In this document: positions 1-15,000 of the stretch, one piece after another
How positions within the stretch are numbered: position 1 is the first letter of the stretch
How the letters are laid out: the number at the start of each line of letters is the position of its first letter
Assembly: GCA_959347315.1 (NCBI GenBank)
Contig: OY365810.1
Location: 6,467,857 to 6,531,856 of the forward strand
Length of the DNA stretch: 64,000 nt
Source: Bimastos eiseni
Lineage: Eukaryota > Annelida > Clitellata > Crassiclitellata > Lumbricidae
Direction of reading: 5' to 3'
Translations under genes and position numbers: made by a program
Notes under the pieces: generated by a model
Database searches by the model: none
What the model was told of the DNA's origin: nothing
The model's input: only the letters and a program-made list of their open reading frames with translations

Positions 1-3000
1 TTGGCGAGAAACTCGACATGTTCGAAACCAAATAATATTTATCCAGTATCTGTTAGGGCCCATTAGCATCAAAATCCTGCATTGACATCTTCACTTCTTC
101 CAATAGATTAGCAGAAATTAAGGTTTCATTATTTGGAAAGATAACGATGAACCCGGGTTCACCGACATTTTGGCGAGAAACTCGACATGTTCGAAACCAA
201 ATAATATTTATCCAGTATCTGTTAGGGCCCATTAGCATCAAAATCCTGCATTGACATCTTCACTTCTTCCAATAGATTAGCAGAAATTAAGGTTTCATTA
301 TTTGGGAAGATAACGATGAACCCGGGTTCACCGACATTTTGGCCCGAAACTTGACATTCTCCAAACCAAATAATATTTATCCAGTATCTGTTAGGGCCCA
401 TCAGCATCAAAATCCTGCATTGACATCTTCACTTCTTCCAATAGATTAGCAGAAATTAAGGTTTCATTATTTGGAAAGATAACGATGAACCCGGGTTCAC
501 CGACATTTTGGCGAGAAACTTGACATTCTCCAAACCAAATAATATTTATCCAGTATCTGTTAGGGCCCATCAGCATCAAAATCCTGCATTGACATCTTCA
601 CTTCTTCCAATAGAATGGCAGAAATTAAGGTTTCATTATTTGGAAAGATAACGATGAACCCGGGTTCACCGACATTTTGGAGAGAAACTTGACATTCTCC
701 AAACCAAATAATATTTATCCAGTATCTGTTAGGGCCCATCAGCATCAAAATCCTGCATTGACATCTTCACTTCTTCCAATAGATTAGCAGAAATTAAGGT
801 TTCATTATTTGGGAAGATAACGATGAACCCGGGTTCACCGACATTTTGGCCCGAAACTTGACATTCTCCAAACCAAATAATATTTATCCAGTATCTGTTA
901 GGGCCCATTAGCATCAAAATCCTGCATTGACATCTTCACTTCTTCCAATAGAATGGCAGAAATTAAGGTTTCATTATTTGGGAAGATAACGATGAACCCG
1001 GGTTCATCGACATTTTGGCGAGAAACTTGACATTCTCCAAACCAAATAATATTTATCCAGTATCTGTTAGGGCCCATCAGCATCAAAATCCTGCATTGAC
1101 ATCTTCACTTCTTCCAATAGATTAGCAGAAATTAAGGTTTCATTATTTGGGAAGATAACGATGAACCCGGGTTCACCGACATTTTGGCGAGAAACTTGAC
1201 ATTCTCCAAACCAAATAATATTTATCCGGTATCTGTGAGGACCTATTGGCATCAAAATTCTGCATTGACATCTTCACTTCTTCCAATAGATTAGCAGAAA
1301 TTAAGGTTTCATTATTTGGAAAGATAACGATGAACCCGGGTTCACCGACATTTTGGCGAGAAACTCGACATGTTCGAAACCAAATAATATTTATCCAGTA
1401 TCTGTTAGGGCCCATCAGCATCAAAATCCTGCATTGACATCTTCACTTCTTCCAATAGATTAGCAGAAATTAAGGTTTCATTATTTGGGAAGATAACGAT
1501 GAACCCGGGTTCACCGACATTTTGGCGAGAAACTTGACATTCTCCAAACCAAATAATATTTATCCAGTATCTGTTAGGGCCCATCAGCATCAAAATCCTG
1601 CATTGACATCTTCACTTCTTCCAATAGATTAGCAGAAATTAAGGTTTCATTATTTGGGAAGATAACGATGAACCCGGGTTCACCGACATTTTGGCGAGAA
1701 ACTTGACATTCTCCAAACCAAATAATATTTATCCGGTATCTGTGAGGACCTATTGGCATCAAAATTCTGCATTGACATCTTCACTTCTTCCAATAGATTA
1801 GCAGAAATTAAGGTTTCATTATTTGGAAAGATAACGATGAACCCGGGTTCACCGACATTTTGGCGAGAAACTCGACATGTTCGAAACCAAATAATATTTA
1901 TCCAGTATCTGTTAGGGCCCATTAGCATCAAAATCCTGCATTGACATCTTCACTTTTTCCAATAGAATGGCAGAAATTAAGGTTTCATTATTTGGAAAGA
2001 TAACGATGAACCCGGGTTCACCGACATTTTGGCGAGAAACTCGACATGTTTGAAACCAAATAATATTTATCCAGTATCTGTTAGGGCCCATTAGCATCAA
2101 AATCCTGCATTGACATCTTCACTTCTTCCAATAGATTAGCAGAAATTAAGGTTTCATTATTTGGGAAGATAACGATGAACCCGGGTTCACCGACATTTTG
2201 GCGAGAAACTTGACATTCTCCAAACCAAATAATATTTATCCAGTATCTGTTAGGGCCCATCAGCATCAAAATCCTGCATTGACATCTTCACTTCTTCCAA
2301 TAGAATGGCAGAAATTAAGGTTTCATTATTTGGGAAGATAACGATGAACCCGGGTTCACCGACATTTTGGCGAGAAACTCGACATGTTCGAAACCAAATA
2401 ATATTTATCCAGTATCTGTTAGGGCCCATTAGCATCAAAATTCTGCATTGACATCTTCACTTCTTCCAATAGATTAGCAGAAATTAAGGTTTCATTATTT
2501 GGAAAGATAACGATGAACCCGGGTTCACCGACATTTTGGCCCGAAACTTGACATTCTCCAAACCAAATAATATTTATCCAGTATCTGTTAGGGCCCATTA
2601 GCATCAAAATTCTGCATTGACATCTTCACTTCTTCCAATAGATTAGCAGAAATTAAGGTTTCATTATTTGGAAAGATAACGATGAACCCGGGTTCACCGA
2701 CATTTTGGCGAGAAACTCGACATGTTCGAAACCAAATAATATTTATCCAGTATCTGTTAGGGCCCATCAGCATCAAAATTCTGCATTGACATCTTCACTT
2801 CTTCCAATAGATTAGCAGAAATTAAGGTTTCATTATTTGGGAAGATAACGATGAACCCGGGTTCACCAACATTTTGGCCCGAAACTTGACATTCTCCAAA
2901 CCAAATAATATTTATCCAGTATCTGTTAGGGCCCATTAGCATCAAAATCCTGCATTGACATCTTCACTTCTTCCAATAGATTAGCAGAAATTAAGGTTTC

Positions 3001-6000
3001 ATTATTTGGAAAGATAACGATGAACCCGGGTTCACCAACATTTTGGCGAGAAACTTGACATTCTCCAAACCAAATAATATTTATCCAGTATCTGTTAGGG
3101 CCCATCAGCATCAAAATCCTGCATTGACATCTTCACTTCTTCCAATAGATTAGCAGAAATTAAGGTTTCATTACTTGGAAAGATAACGATGAACCCGGGT
3201 TCACCGACATTTTGGCGAGAAACTTGAGATTCTCCAAACCAAATAATATTTATCCAGTATCTGTTAGGGCCCATCAGCATCAAAATCCTGCATTGACATC
3301 TTCACTTCTTCCAATAGATTAGCAGAAATTAAGGTTTCATTATTTGGAAAGATAACGATGAACCCGGGTTCACCGACATTTTGGCGAGAAACTCGACATG
3401 TTCGAAACCAAATAATATTTATCCAGTATCTGTTAGGGCCCATTAGCATCAAAATCCTGCATTGACATCTTCACTTTTTCCAATAGAATGGCAGAAATTA
3501 AGGTTTCATTATTTGGGAAGATAACGATGAACCCGGGTTCACCGACATTTTGGCGAGAAACTTGACATTCTCCAAACCAAATAATATTTATCCAGTATCT
3601 GTTAGGGCCCATCAGCATCAAAATCCTGCATTGACATCTTCACTTCTTCCAATAGAATGGCAGAAATTAAGGTTTCATTATTTGGGAAGATAACGATGAA
3701 CCCGTGTTCACCGACATTTTGGCGAGAAACTCGACATGTTCGAAACCAAATAATATTTATCCAGTATCTGTTAGGGCCCATTAGCATCAAAATCCTGCAT
3801 TGACATCTTCACTTCTTCCAATAGATTAGCAGAAATTAAGGTTTCATTATTTGGAAAGATAACGATGAACCCGGGTTCACCGACATTTTGGCGAGAAACT
3901 CGACATGTTCGAAACCAAATAATATTTATCCAGTATCTGTTAGGGCCCATTAGCATCAAAATCCTGCATTGACATCTTCACTTCTTCCAATAGATTAGCA
4001 GAAATTAAGGTTTCATTATTTGGGAAGATAACGATGAACCCGGGTTCACCGACATTTTGGCCCGAAACTTGACATTCTCCAAACCAAATAATATTTATCC
4101 AGTATCTGTTAGGGCCCATCAGCATCAAAATCCTGCATTGACATCTTCACTTCTTCCAATAGATTAGCAGAAATTAAGGTTTCATTATTTGGAAAGATAA
4201 CGATGAACCCGGGTTCACCGACATTTTGGCGAGAAACTTGACATTCTCCAAACCAAATAATATTTATCCAGTATCTGTTAGGGCCCATCAGCATCAAAAT
4301 CCTGCATTGACATCTTCACTTCTTCCAATAGAATGGCAGAAATTAAGGTTTCATTATTTGGAAAGATAACGATGAACCCGGGTTCACCGACATTTTGGAG
4401 AGAAACTTGACATTCTCCAAACCAAATAATATTTATCCAGTATCTGTTAGGGCCCATCAGCATCAAAATCCTGCATTGACATCTTCACTTCTTCCAATAG
4501 ATTAGCAGAAATTAAGGTTTCATTATTTGGGAAGATAACGATGAACCCGGGTTCACCGACATTTTGGCCCGAAACTTGACATTCTCCAAACCAAATAATA
4601 TTTATCCAGTATCTGTTAGGGCCCATTAGCATCAAAATCCTGCATTGACATCTTCACTTCTTCCAATAGAATGGCAGAAATTAAGGTTTCATTATTTGGG
4701 AAGATAACGATGAACCCGGGTTCATCGACATTTTGGCGAGAAACTTGACATTCTCCAAACCAAATAATATTTATCCAGTATCTGTTAGGGCCCATCAGCA
4801 TCAAAATCCTGCATTGACATCTTCACTTCTTCCAATAGATTAGCAGAAATTAAGGTTTCATTATTTGGGAAGATAACGATGAACCCGGGTTCACCGACAT
4901 TTTGGCGAGAAACTTGACATTCTCCAAACCAAATAATATTTATCCGGTATCTGTGAGGACCTATTGGCATCAAAATTCTGCATTGACATCTTCACTTCTT
5001 CCAATAGATTAGCAGAAATTAAGGTTTCATTATTTGGAAAGATAACGATGAACCCGGGTTCACCGACATTTTGGCGAGAAACTCGACATGTTCGAAACCA
5101 AATAATATTTATCCAGTATCTGTTAGGGCCCATCAGCATCAAAATCCTGCATTGACATCTTCACTTCTTCCAATAGATTAGCAGAAATTAAGGTTTCATT
5201 ATTTGGGAAGATAACGATGAACCCGGGTTCACCGACATTTTGGCGAGAAACTTGACATTCTCCAAACCAAATAATATTTATCCAGTATCTGTTAGGGCCC
5301 ATCAGCATCAAAATCCTGCATTGACATCTTCACTTCTTCCAATAGATTAGCAGAAATTAAGGTTTCATTATTTGGAAAGATAACGATGAACCCGGGTTCA
5401 CCGACATTTTGGCGAGAAACTTGACATTCTCCAAACCAAATAATATTTATCCAGTATCTGTTAGGGCCCATCAGCATCAAAATCCTGCATTGACATCTTC
5501 ACTTCTTCCAATAGATTAGCAGAAATTAAGGTTTCATTATTTGGGAAGATAACGATGAACCCGGGTTCACCGACATTTTGGCGAGAAACTCGACATGTTC
5601 GAAACCAAATAATATTTATCCAGTATCTGTTAGGGCCCATCAGCATCAAAATCCTGCATTGACATCTTCACTTCTTCCAATAGATTAGCAGAAATTAAGG
5701 TTTCATTATTTGGGAAGATAACGATGAACCCGGGTTCACCGACATTTTGGCGAGAAACTTGACATTGTCCAAACCAAATAATATTTATCCAGTATCTGTT
5801 AGGGCCCATCAGCATCAAAATCCTGCATTGACATCTTCACTTCTTCCAATAAATTAGCAGAAATTAAGGTTTCATTATTTGGGAAGATAACGATGAACCC
5901 GGGTTCACCGACATTTTGGCGAGAAACTCGACATGTTCGAAACCAAATAATATTTATCCAGTATCTGTTAGGGCCCATCAGCATCAAAATCCTGCATTGA

Positions 6001-9000
6001 CATCTTCACTTCTTCCAATAGATTAGCAGAAATTAAGGTTTCATTACTTGGAAAGATAACGATGAACCCGGGTTCACCGACATTTTGGCGAGAAACTTGA
6101 CATTCTCCAAACCAAATAATATTTATCCAGTATCTGTTAGGGCCCATCAGCATCAAAATCCTGCATTGACATCTTCACTTCTTCCAATAGATTAGCAGAA
6201 ATTAAGGTTTCATTATTTGGGAAGATAACGATGAACCCGGGTTCACCGACATTTTGGCGAGAAACTTGACATTCTCCAAACCAAATAATATTTATCCAGT
6301 ATCTGTTAGGGCCCATCAGCATCAAAATCCTGCATTGACATCTTCACTTCTTCCAATAGATTAGCAGAAATTAAGGTTTCATTATTTGGAAAGATAACGA
6401 TGAACCCGGGTTCACCAACATTTTGGCGAGAAACTTGACATTCTCCAAACCAAATAATATTTATCCAGTATCTGTTAGGGCCCATCAGCATCAAAATCCT
6501 GCATTGACATCTTCACTTCTTCCAATAGATTAGCAGAAATTAAGGTTTCATTATTTGGAAAGATAACGATGAACCCGGGTTCACCGACATTTTGGCGAGA
6601 AACTCGACATGTTCGAAACCAAATAATATTTATCCAGTATCTGTTAGGGCCCATCAGCATCAAAATCCTGCATTGACATCTTCACTTCTTCCAATAGATT
6701 AGCAGAAATTAAGGTTTCATTACTTGGAAAGATAACGATGAACCCGGGTTCACCGACATTTTGGCGAGAAACTTGACATTCTCCAAACCAAATAATATTT
6801 ATCCAGTATCTGTTAGGGCCCATCAGCATCAAAATCCTGCATTGACATCTTCACTTCTTCCAATAGATTAGCAGAAATTAAGGTTTCATTATTTGGGAAG
6901 ATAACGATGAACCCGGGTTCACCGACATTTTGGCGAGAAACTTGACATTCTCCAAACCAAATAATATTTATCCAGTATCTGTTAGGGCCCATCAGCATCA
7001 AAATCCTGCATTGACATCTTCACTTCTTCCAATAGATTAGCAGAAATTAAGGTTTCATTATTTGGAAAGATAACGATGAACCCGGGTTCACCGACATTTT
7101 GGCGAGAAACTTGACATTCTCCAAACCAAATAATATTTATCCAGTATCTGTTAGGGCCCATCAGCATCAAAATCCTGCATTGACATCTTCACTTCTTCCA
7201 ATAGATTAGCAGAAATTAAGGTTTCATTATTTGGGAAGATAACGATGAACCCGGGTTCACCGACATTTTGGCGAGAAACTTGACATTCTCCAAACCAAAT
7301 AATATTTATCCAGTATCTGTTAGGGCCCATCAGCATCAAAATCCTGCATTGACATCTTCACTTCTTCCAATAGATTAGCAGAAATTAAGGTTTCATTATT
7401 TGGGAAGATAACGATGAACCCGGGTTCACCGACATTTTGGCGAGAAACTTGACATTCTCCAAACCAAATAATATTTATCCGGTATCTGTGAGGACCTATT
7501 GGCATCAAAATCCTGCATTGACATCTTCACTTCTTCCAATAGATTAGCAGAAATTAAGGTTTCATTATTTGGGAAGATAACGATGAACCCGTGTTCACCG
7601 ACATTTTGGCGAGAAACTCGACATTCTCCAAACCAAATAATATTTATCCGGTATCTGTGAGGACCTATTGGCATCAAAATTCTGCATTGACATCTTCACT
7701 TCTTCCAATAGAATGGCAGAAATTAAGGTTTCATTATTTGGGAAGATAACGATGAACCCGGGTTCACCGACATTTTGGCGAGAAACTTGACATTCTCCAA
7801 ACCAAATAATATTTATCCAGTATCTGTTAGGGCCCATCAGCATCAAAATCCTGCATTGACATCTTCACTTCTTCCAATAGATTAGCAGAAATTAAGGTTT
7901 CATTATTTGGAAAGATAACGATGAACCCGGGTTCACCGACATTTTGGCGAGAAACTTGACATTCTCCAAACCAAATAATATTTATCCAGTATCTGTTAGG
8001 GCCCATCAGCATCAAAATCCTGCATTGACATCTTCACTTCTTCCAATAGATTAGCAGAAATTAAGGTTTCATTATTTGGGAAGATAACGATGAACCCGGG
8101 TTCACCGACATTTTGGCGAGAAACTCGACATTCTCCAAACCAAATAATATTTATCCGGTATCTGTGAGGACCTATTGGCATCAAAATTCTGCATTGACAT
8201 CTTCACTTCTTCCAATAGATTAGCAGAAATTAAGGTTTCATTATTTGGAAAGATAACGATGAACCCGGGTTCACCGACATTTTGGCGAGAAACTCGACAT
8301 GTTCGAAACCAAATAATATTTATCCAGTATCTGTTAGGGCCCATCAGCATCAAAATCCTGCATTGACATCTTCACTTCTTCCAATAGATTAGCAGAAATT
8401 AAGGTTTCATTATTTGGGAAGATAACGATGAACCCGGGTTCACCGACATTTTGGCGAGAAACTTGACATTCTCCAAACCAAATAATATTTATCCAGTATC
8501 TGTTAGGGCCCATCAGCATCAAAATCCTGCATTGACATCTTCACTTCTTCCAATAGATTAGCAGAAATTAAGGTTTCATTATTTGGGAAGATAACGATGA
8601 ACCCGGGTTCACCGACATTTTGGCGAGAAACTTGACATTCTCCAAACCAAATAATATTTATCCAGTATCTGTTAGGGCCCATCAGCATCAAAATCCTGCA
8701 TTGACATCTTCACTTCTTCCAATAGATTAGCAGAAATTAAGGTTTCATTATTTGGAAAGATAACGATGAACCCGGGTTCACCAACATTTTGGCGAGAAAC
8801 TTGACATTCTCCAAACCAAATAATATTTATCCAGTATCTGTTAGGGCCCATCAGCATCAAAATCCTGCATTGACATCTTCACTTCTTCCAATAGATTAGC
8901 AGAAATTAAGGTTTCATTATTTGGAAAGATAACGATGAACCCGGGTTCACCGACATTTTGGCGAGAAACTTGACATTCTCCAAACCAAATAATATTTATC

Positions 9001-12000
9001 CAGTATCTGTTAGGGCCCATTAGCATCAAAATCCTGCATTGACATCTTCACTTCTTCCAATAGATTAGCAGAAATTAAGGTTTCATTATTTGGGAAGATA
9101 ACGATGAACCCGGGTTCACCGACATTTTGGCGAGAAACTTGACATTCTCCAAACCAAATAATATTTATCCAGTATCTGTTAGGGCCCATCAGCATCAAAA
9201 TCCTGCATTGACATCTTCACTTCTTCCAATAGATTAGCAGAAATTAAGGTTTCATTATTTGGGAAGATAACGATGAACCCGGGTTCACCAACATTTTGGC
9301 GAGAAACTTGACATTCTCCAAACCAAATAATATTTATCCAGTATCTGTTAGGGCCCATCAGCATCAAAATCCTGCATTGACATCTTCACTTCTTCCAATA
9401 GATTAGCAGAAATTAAGGTTTCATTATTTGGGAAGATAACGATGAACCCGGGTTCACCGACATTTTGGCGAGAAACTTGACATTCTCCAAACCAAATAAT
9501 ATTTATCCAGTATCTGTTAGGGCCCATCAGCATCAAAATCCTGCATTGACATCTTCACTTCTTCCAATAGATTAGCAGAAATTAAGGTTTCATTATTTGG
9601 GAAGATAACGATGAACCCGGGTTCACCGACATTTTGGCGAGAAACTTGACATTCTCCAAACCAAATAATATTTATCCGGTATCTGTGAGGACCTATTGGC
9701 ATCAAAATCCTGCATTGACATCTTCACTTCTTCCAATAGATTAGCAGAAATTAAGGTTTCATTATTTGGGAAGATAACGATGAACCCGGGTTCACCGACA
9801 TTTTGGCGAGAAACTCGACATTCTCCAAACCAAATAATATTTATCCGGTATCTGTGAGGACCTATTGGCATCAAAATTCTGCATTGACATCTTCACTTCT
9901 TCCAATAGAATGGCAGAAATTAAGGTTTCATTATTTGGGAAGATAACGATGAACCCGGGTTCACCGACATTTTGGCGAGAAACTTGACATTCTCCAAACC
10001 AAATAATATTTATCCAGTATCTGTTAGGGCCCATCAGCATCAAAATCCTGCATTGACATCTTCACTTCTTCCAATAGATTAGCAGAAATTAAGGTTTCAT
10101 TATTTGGAAAGATAACGATGAACCCGGGTTCACCGACATTTTGGCGAGAAACTTGACATTCTCCAAACCAAATAATATTTATCCAGTATCTGTTAGGGCC
10201 CATCAGCATCAAAATCCTGCATTGACATCTTCACTTCTTCCAATAGATTAGCAGAAATTAAGGTTTCATTATTTGGGAAGATAACGATGAACCCGGGTTC
10301 ACCGACATTTTGGCGAGAAACTTGACATTCTCCAAACCAAATAATATTTATCCAGTATCTGTTAGGGCCCATCAGCATCAAAATCCTGCATTGACATCTT
10401 CACTTCTTCCAATAGATTAGCAGAAATTAAGGTTTCATTATTTGGAAAGATAACGATGAACCCGGGTTCACCGACATTTTGGCGAGAAACTTGACATTCT
10501 CCAAACCAAATAATATTTATCCAGTATCTGTTAGGGCCCATCAGCATCAAAATCCTGCATTGACATCTTCACTTCTTCCAATAGATTAGCAGAAATTAAG
10601 GTTTCATTATTTGGGAAGATAACGATGAACCCGGGTTCACCGACATTTTGGCGAGAAACTCGACATTCTCCAAACCAAATAATATTTATCCGGTATCTGT
10701 GAGGACCTATTGGCATCAAAATTCTGCATTGACATCTTCACTTCTTCCAATAGATTAGCAGAAATTAAGGTTTCATTATTTGGAAAGATAACGATGAACC
10801 CGGGTTCACCGACATTTTGGCGAGAAACTTGACATTCTCCAAACCAAATAATATTTATCCGGTATCTGTTAGGGCCCATCAGCATCAAAATCCTGCATTG
10901 ACATCTTCACTTCTTCCAATAGATTAGCAGAAATTAAGGTTTCATTATTTGGGAAGATAACGATGAAACCGGGTTCACCGACATTTTGGCGAGAAACTTG
11001 ACATTCTCCAAACCAAATAATATTTATCCAGTATCTGTTAGGGCCCATCAGCATCAAAATCCTGCATTGACATCTTCACTTCTTCCAATAGATTAGCAGA
11101 AATTAAGGTTTCATTATTTGGGAAGATAACGATGAACCCGGGTTCACCGACATTTTGGCGAGAAACTTGACATTCTCCAAACCAAATAATATTTATCCAG
11201 TATCTGTTAGGGCCCATCAGCATCAAAATCCTGCATTGACATCTTCACTTCTTCCAATAGATTAGCAGAAATTAAGGTTTCATTATTTGGAAAGATAACG
11301 ATGAACCCGGGTTCACCAACATTTTGGCGAGAAACTTGACATTCTCCAAACCAAATAATATTTATCCAGTATCTGTTAGGGCCCATCAGCATCAAAATCC
11401 TGCATTGACATCTTCACTTCTTCCAATAGATTAGCAGAAATTAAGGTTTCATTATTTGGAAAGATAACGATGAACCCGGGTTCACCGACATTTTGGCGAG
11501 AAACTTGACATTCTCCAAACCAAATAATATTTATCCAGTATCTGTTAGGGCCCATCAGCATCAAAATCCTGCATTGACATCTTCACTTCTTCCAATAGAT
11601 TAGCAGAAATTAAGGTTTCATTATTTGGGAAGATAACGATGAACCCGGGTTCACCGACATTTTGGCGAGAAACTTGACATTCTCCAAACCAAATAATATT
11701 TATCCAGTATCTGTTAGGGCCCATCAGCATCAAAATCCTGCATTGACATCTTCACTTCTTCCAATAGATTAGCAGAAATTAAGGTTTCATTATTTGGAAA
11801 GATAACGATGAACCCGGGTTCACCGACATTTTGGCGAGAAACTCGACATGTTCGAAACCAAATAATATTTATCCAGTATCTGTTAGGGCCCATCAGCATC
11901 AAAATCCTGCATTGACATCTTCACTTCTTCCAATAGATTAGCAGAAATTAAGGTTTCATTATTTGGGAAGATAACGATGAACCCGGGTTCACCGACATTT

Positions 12001-15000
12001 TGGCGAGAAACTTGACATTCTCCAAACCAAATAATATTTATCCAGTATCTGTTAGGGCCCATCAGCATCAAAATCCTGCATTGACATCTTCACTTCTTCC
12101 AATAGATTAGCAGAAATTAAGGTTTCATTATTTGGAAAGATAACGATGAACCCGGGTTCACCGACATTTTGGCGAGAAACTTGACATTCTCCAAACCAAA
12201 TAATATTTATCCAGTATCTGTTAGGGCCCATCAGCATCAAAATCCTGCATTGACATCTTCACTTCTTCCAATAGATTAGCAGAAATTAAGGTTTCATTAT
12301 TTGGGAAGATAACGATGAACCCGGGTTCACCGACATTTTGGCGAGAAACTTGACATTCTCCAAACCAAATAATATTTATCCAGTATCTGTTAGGGCCCAT
12401 CAGCATCAAAATCCTGCATTGACATCTTCACTTCTTCCAATAGATTAGCAGAAATTAAGGTTTCATTATTTGGAAAGATAACGATGAACCCGGGTTCACC
12501 GACATTTTGGCGAGAAACTTGACATTCTCCAAACCAAATAATATTTATCCAGTATCTGTTAGGGCCCATCAGCATCAAAATCCTGCATTGACATCTTCAC
12601 TTCTTCCAATAGATTAGCAGAAATTAAGGTTTCATTATTTGGAAAGATAACGATGAACCCGGGTTCACCGACATTTTGGCGAGAAACTTGACATTCTCCA
12701 AACCAAATAATATTTATCCGGTATCTGTTAGGGCCCATCAGCATCAAAATCCTGCATTGACATCTTCACTTCTTCCAATAGATTAGCAGAAATTAAGGTT
12801 TCATTATTTGGGAAGATAACGATGAAACCGGGTTCACCGACATTTTGGCGAGAAACTTGACATTCTCCAAACCAAATAATATTTATCCAGTATCTGTTAG
12901 GGCCCATCAGCATCAAAATCCTGCATTGACATCTTCACTTCTTCCAATAGATTAGCAGAAATTAAGGTTTCATTATTTGGGAAGATAACGATGAACCCGG
13001 GTTCACCGACATTTTGGCGAGAAACTTGACATTCTCCAAACCAAATAATATTTATCCAGTATCTGTTAGGGCCCATCAGCATCAAAATCCTGCATTGACA
13101 TCTTCACTTCTTCCAATAGATTAGCAGAAATTAAGGTTTCATTATTTGGAAAGATAACGATGAACCCGGGTTCACCGACATTTTGGCGAGAAACTTGACA
13201 TTCTCCAAACCAAATAATATTTATCCAGTATCTGTTAGGGCCCATCAGCATCAAAATCCTGCATTGACATCTTCACTTCTTCCAATAGATTAGCAGAAAT
13301 TAAGGTTTCATTATTTGGAAAGATAACGATGAACCCGGGTTCACCGACATTTTGGCGAGAAACTTGACATTCTCCAAACCAAATAATATTTATCCGGTAT
13401 CTGTTAGGGCCCATCAGCATCAAAATCCTGCATTGACATCTTCACTTCTTCCAATAGATTAGCAGAAATTAAGGTTTCATTATTTGGGAAGATAACGATG
13501 AAACCGGGTTCACCGACATTTTGGCGAGAAACTTGACATTCTCCAAACCAAATAATATTTATCCAGTATCTGTTAGGGCCCATCAGCATCAAAATCCTGC
13601 ATTGACATCTTCACTTCTTCCAATAGATTAGCAGAAATTAAGGTTTCATTATTTGGGAAGATAACGATGAACCCGGGTTCACCGACATTTTGGCGAGAAA
13701 CTTGACATTCTCCAAACCAAATAATATTTATCCAGTATCTGTTAGGGCCCATCAGCATCAAAATCCTGCATTGACATCTTCACTTCTTCCAATAGATTAG
13801 CAGAAATTAAGGTTTCATTATTTGGAAAGATAACGATGAACCCGGGTTCACCAACATTTTGGCGAGAAACTTGACATTCTCCAAACCAAATAATATTTAT
13901 CCAGTATCTGTTAGGGCCCATCAGCATCAAAATCCTGCATTGACATCTTCACTTCTTCCAATAGATTAGCAGAAATTAAGGTTTCATTATTTGGAAAGAT
14001 AACGATGAACCCGGGTTCACCGACATTTTGGCGAGAAACTTGACATTCTCCAAACCAAATAATATTTATCCAGTATCTGTTAGGGCCCATCAGCATCAAA
14101 ATCCTGCATTGACATCTTCACTTCTTCCAATAGATTAGCAGAAATTAAGGTTTCATTATTTGGGAAGATAACGATGAACCCGGGTTCACCGACATTTTGG
14201 CGAGAAACTTGACATTCTCCAAACCAAATAATATTTATCCAGTATCTGTTAGGGCCCATCAGCATCAAAATCCTGCATTGACATCTTCACTTCTTCCAAT
14301 AGATTAGCAGAAATTAAGGTTTCATTATTTGGAAAGATAACGATGAACCCGGGTTCACCGACATTTTGGCGAGAAACTCGACATGTTCGAAACCAAATAA
14401 TATTTATCCAGTATCTGTTAGGGCCCATCAGCATCAAAATCCTGCATTGACATCTTCACTTCTTCCAATAGATTAGCAGAAATTAAGGTTTCATTACTTG
14501 GAAAGATAACGATGAACCCGGGTTCACCGACATTTTGGCGAGAAACTTGACATTCTCCAAACCAAATAATATTTATCCAGTATCTGTTAGGGCCCATCAG
14601 CATCAAAATCCTGCATTGACATCTTCACTTCTTCCAATAGATTAGCAGAAATTAAGGTTTCATTATTTGGGAAGATAACGATGAACCCGGGTTCACCGAC
14701 ATTTTGGCGAGAAACTTGACATTCTCCAAACCAAATAATATTTATCCAGTATCTGTTAGGGCCCATCAGCATCAAAATCCTGCATTGACATCTTCACTTC
14801 TTCCAATAGATTAGCAGAAATTAAGGTTTCATTATTTGGAAAGATAACGATGAACCCGGGTTCACCGACATTTTGGCGAGAAACTTGACATTCTCCAAAC
14901 CAAATAATATTTATCCAGTATCTGTTAGGGCCCATCAGCATCAAAATCCTGCATTGACATCTTCACTTCTTCCAATAGATTAGCAGAAATTAAGGTTTCA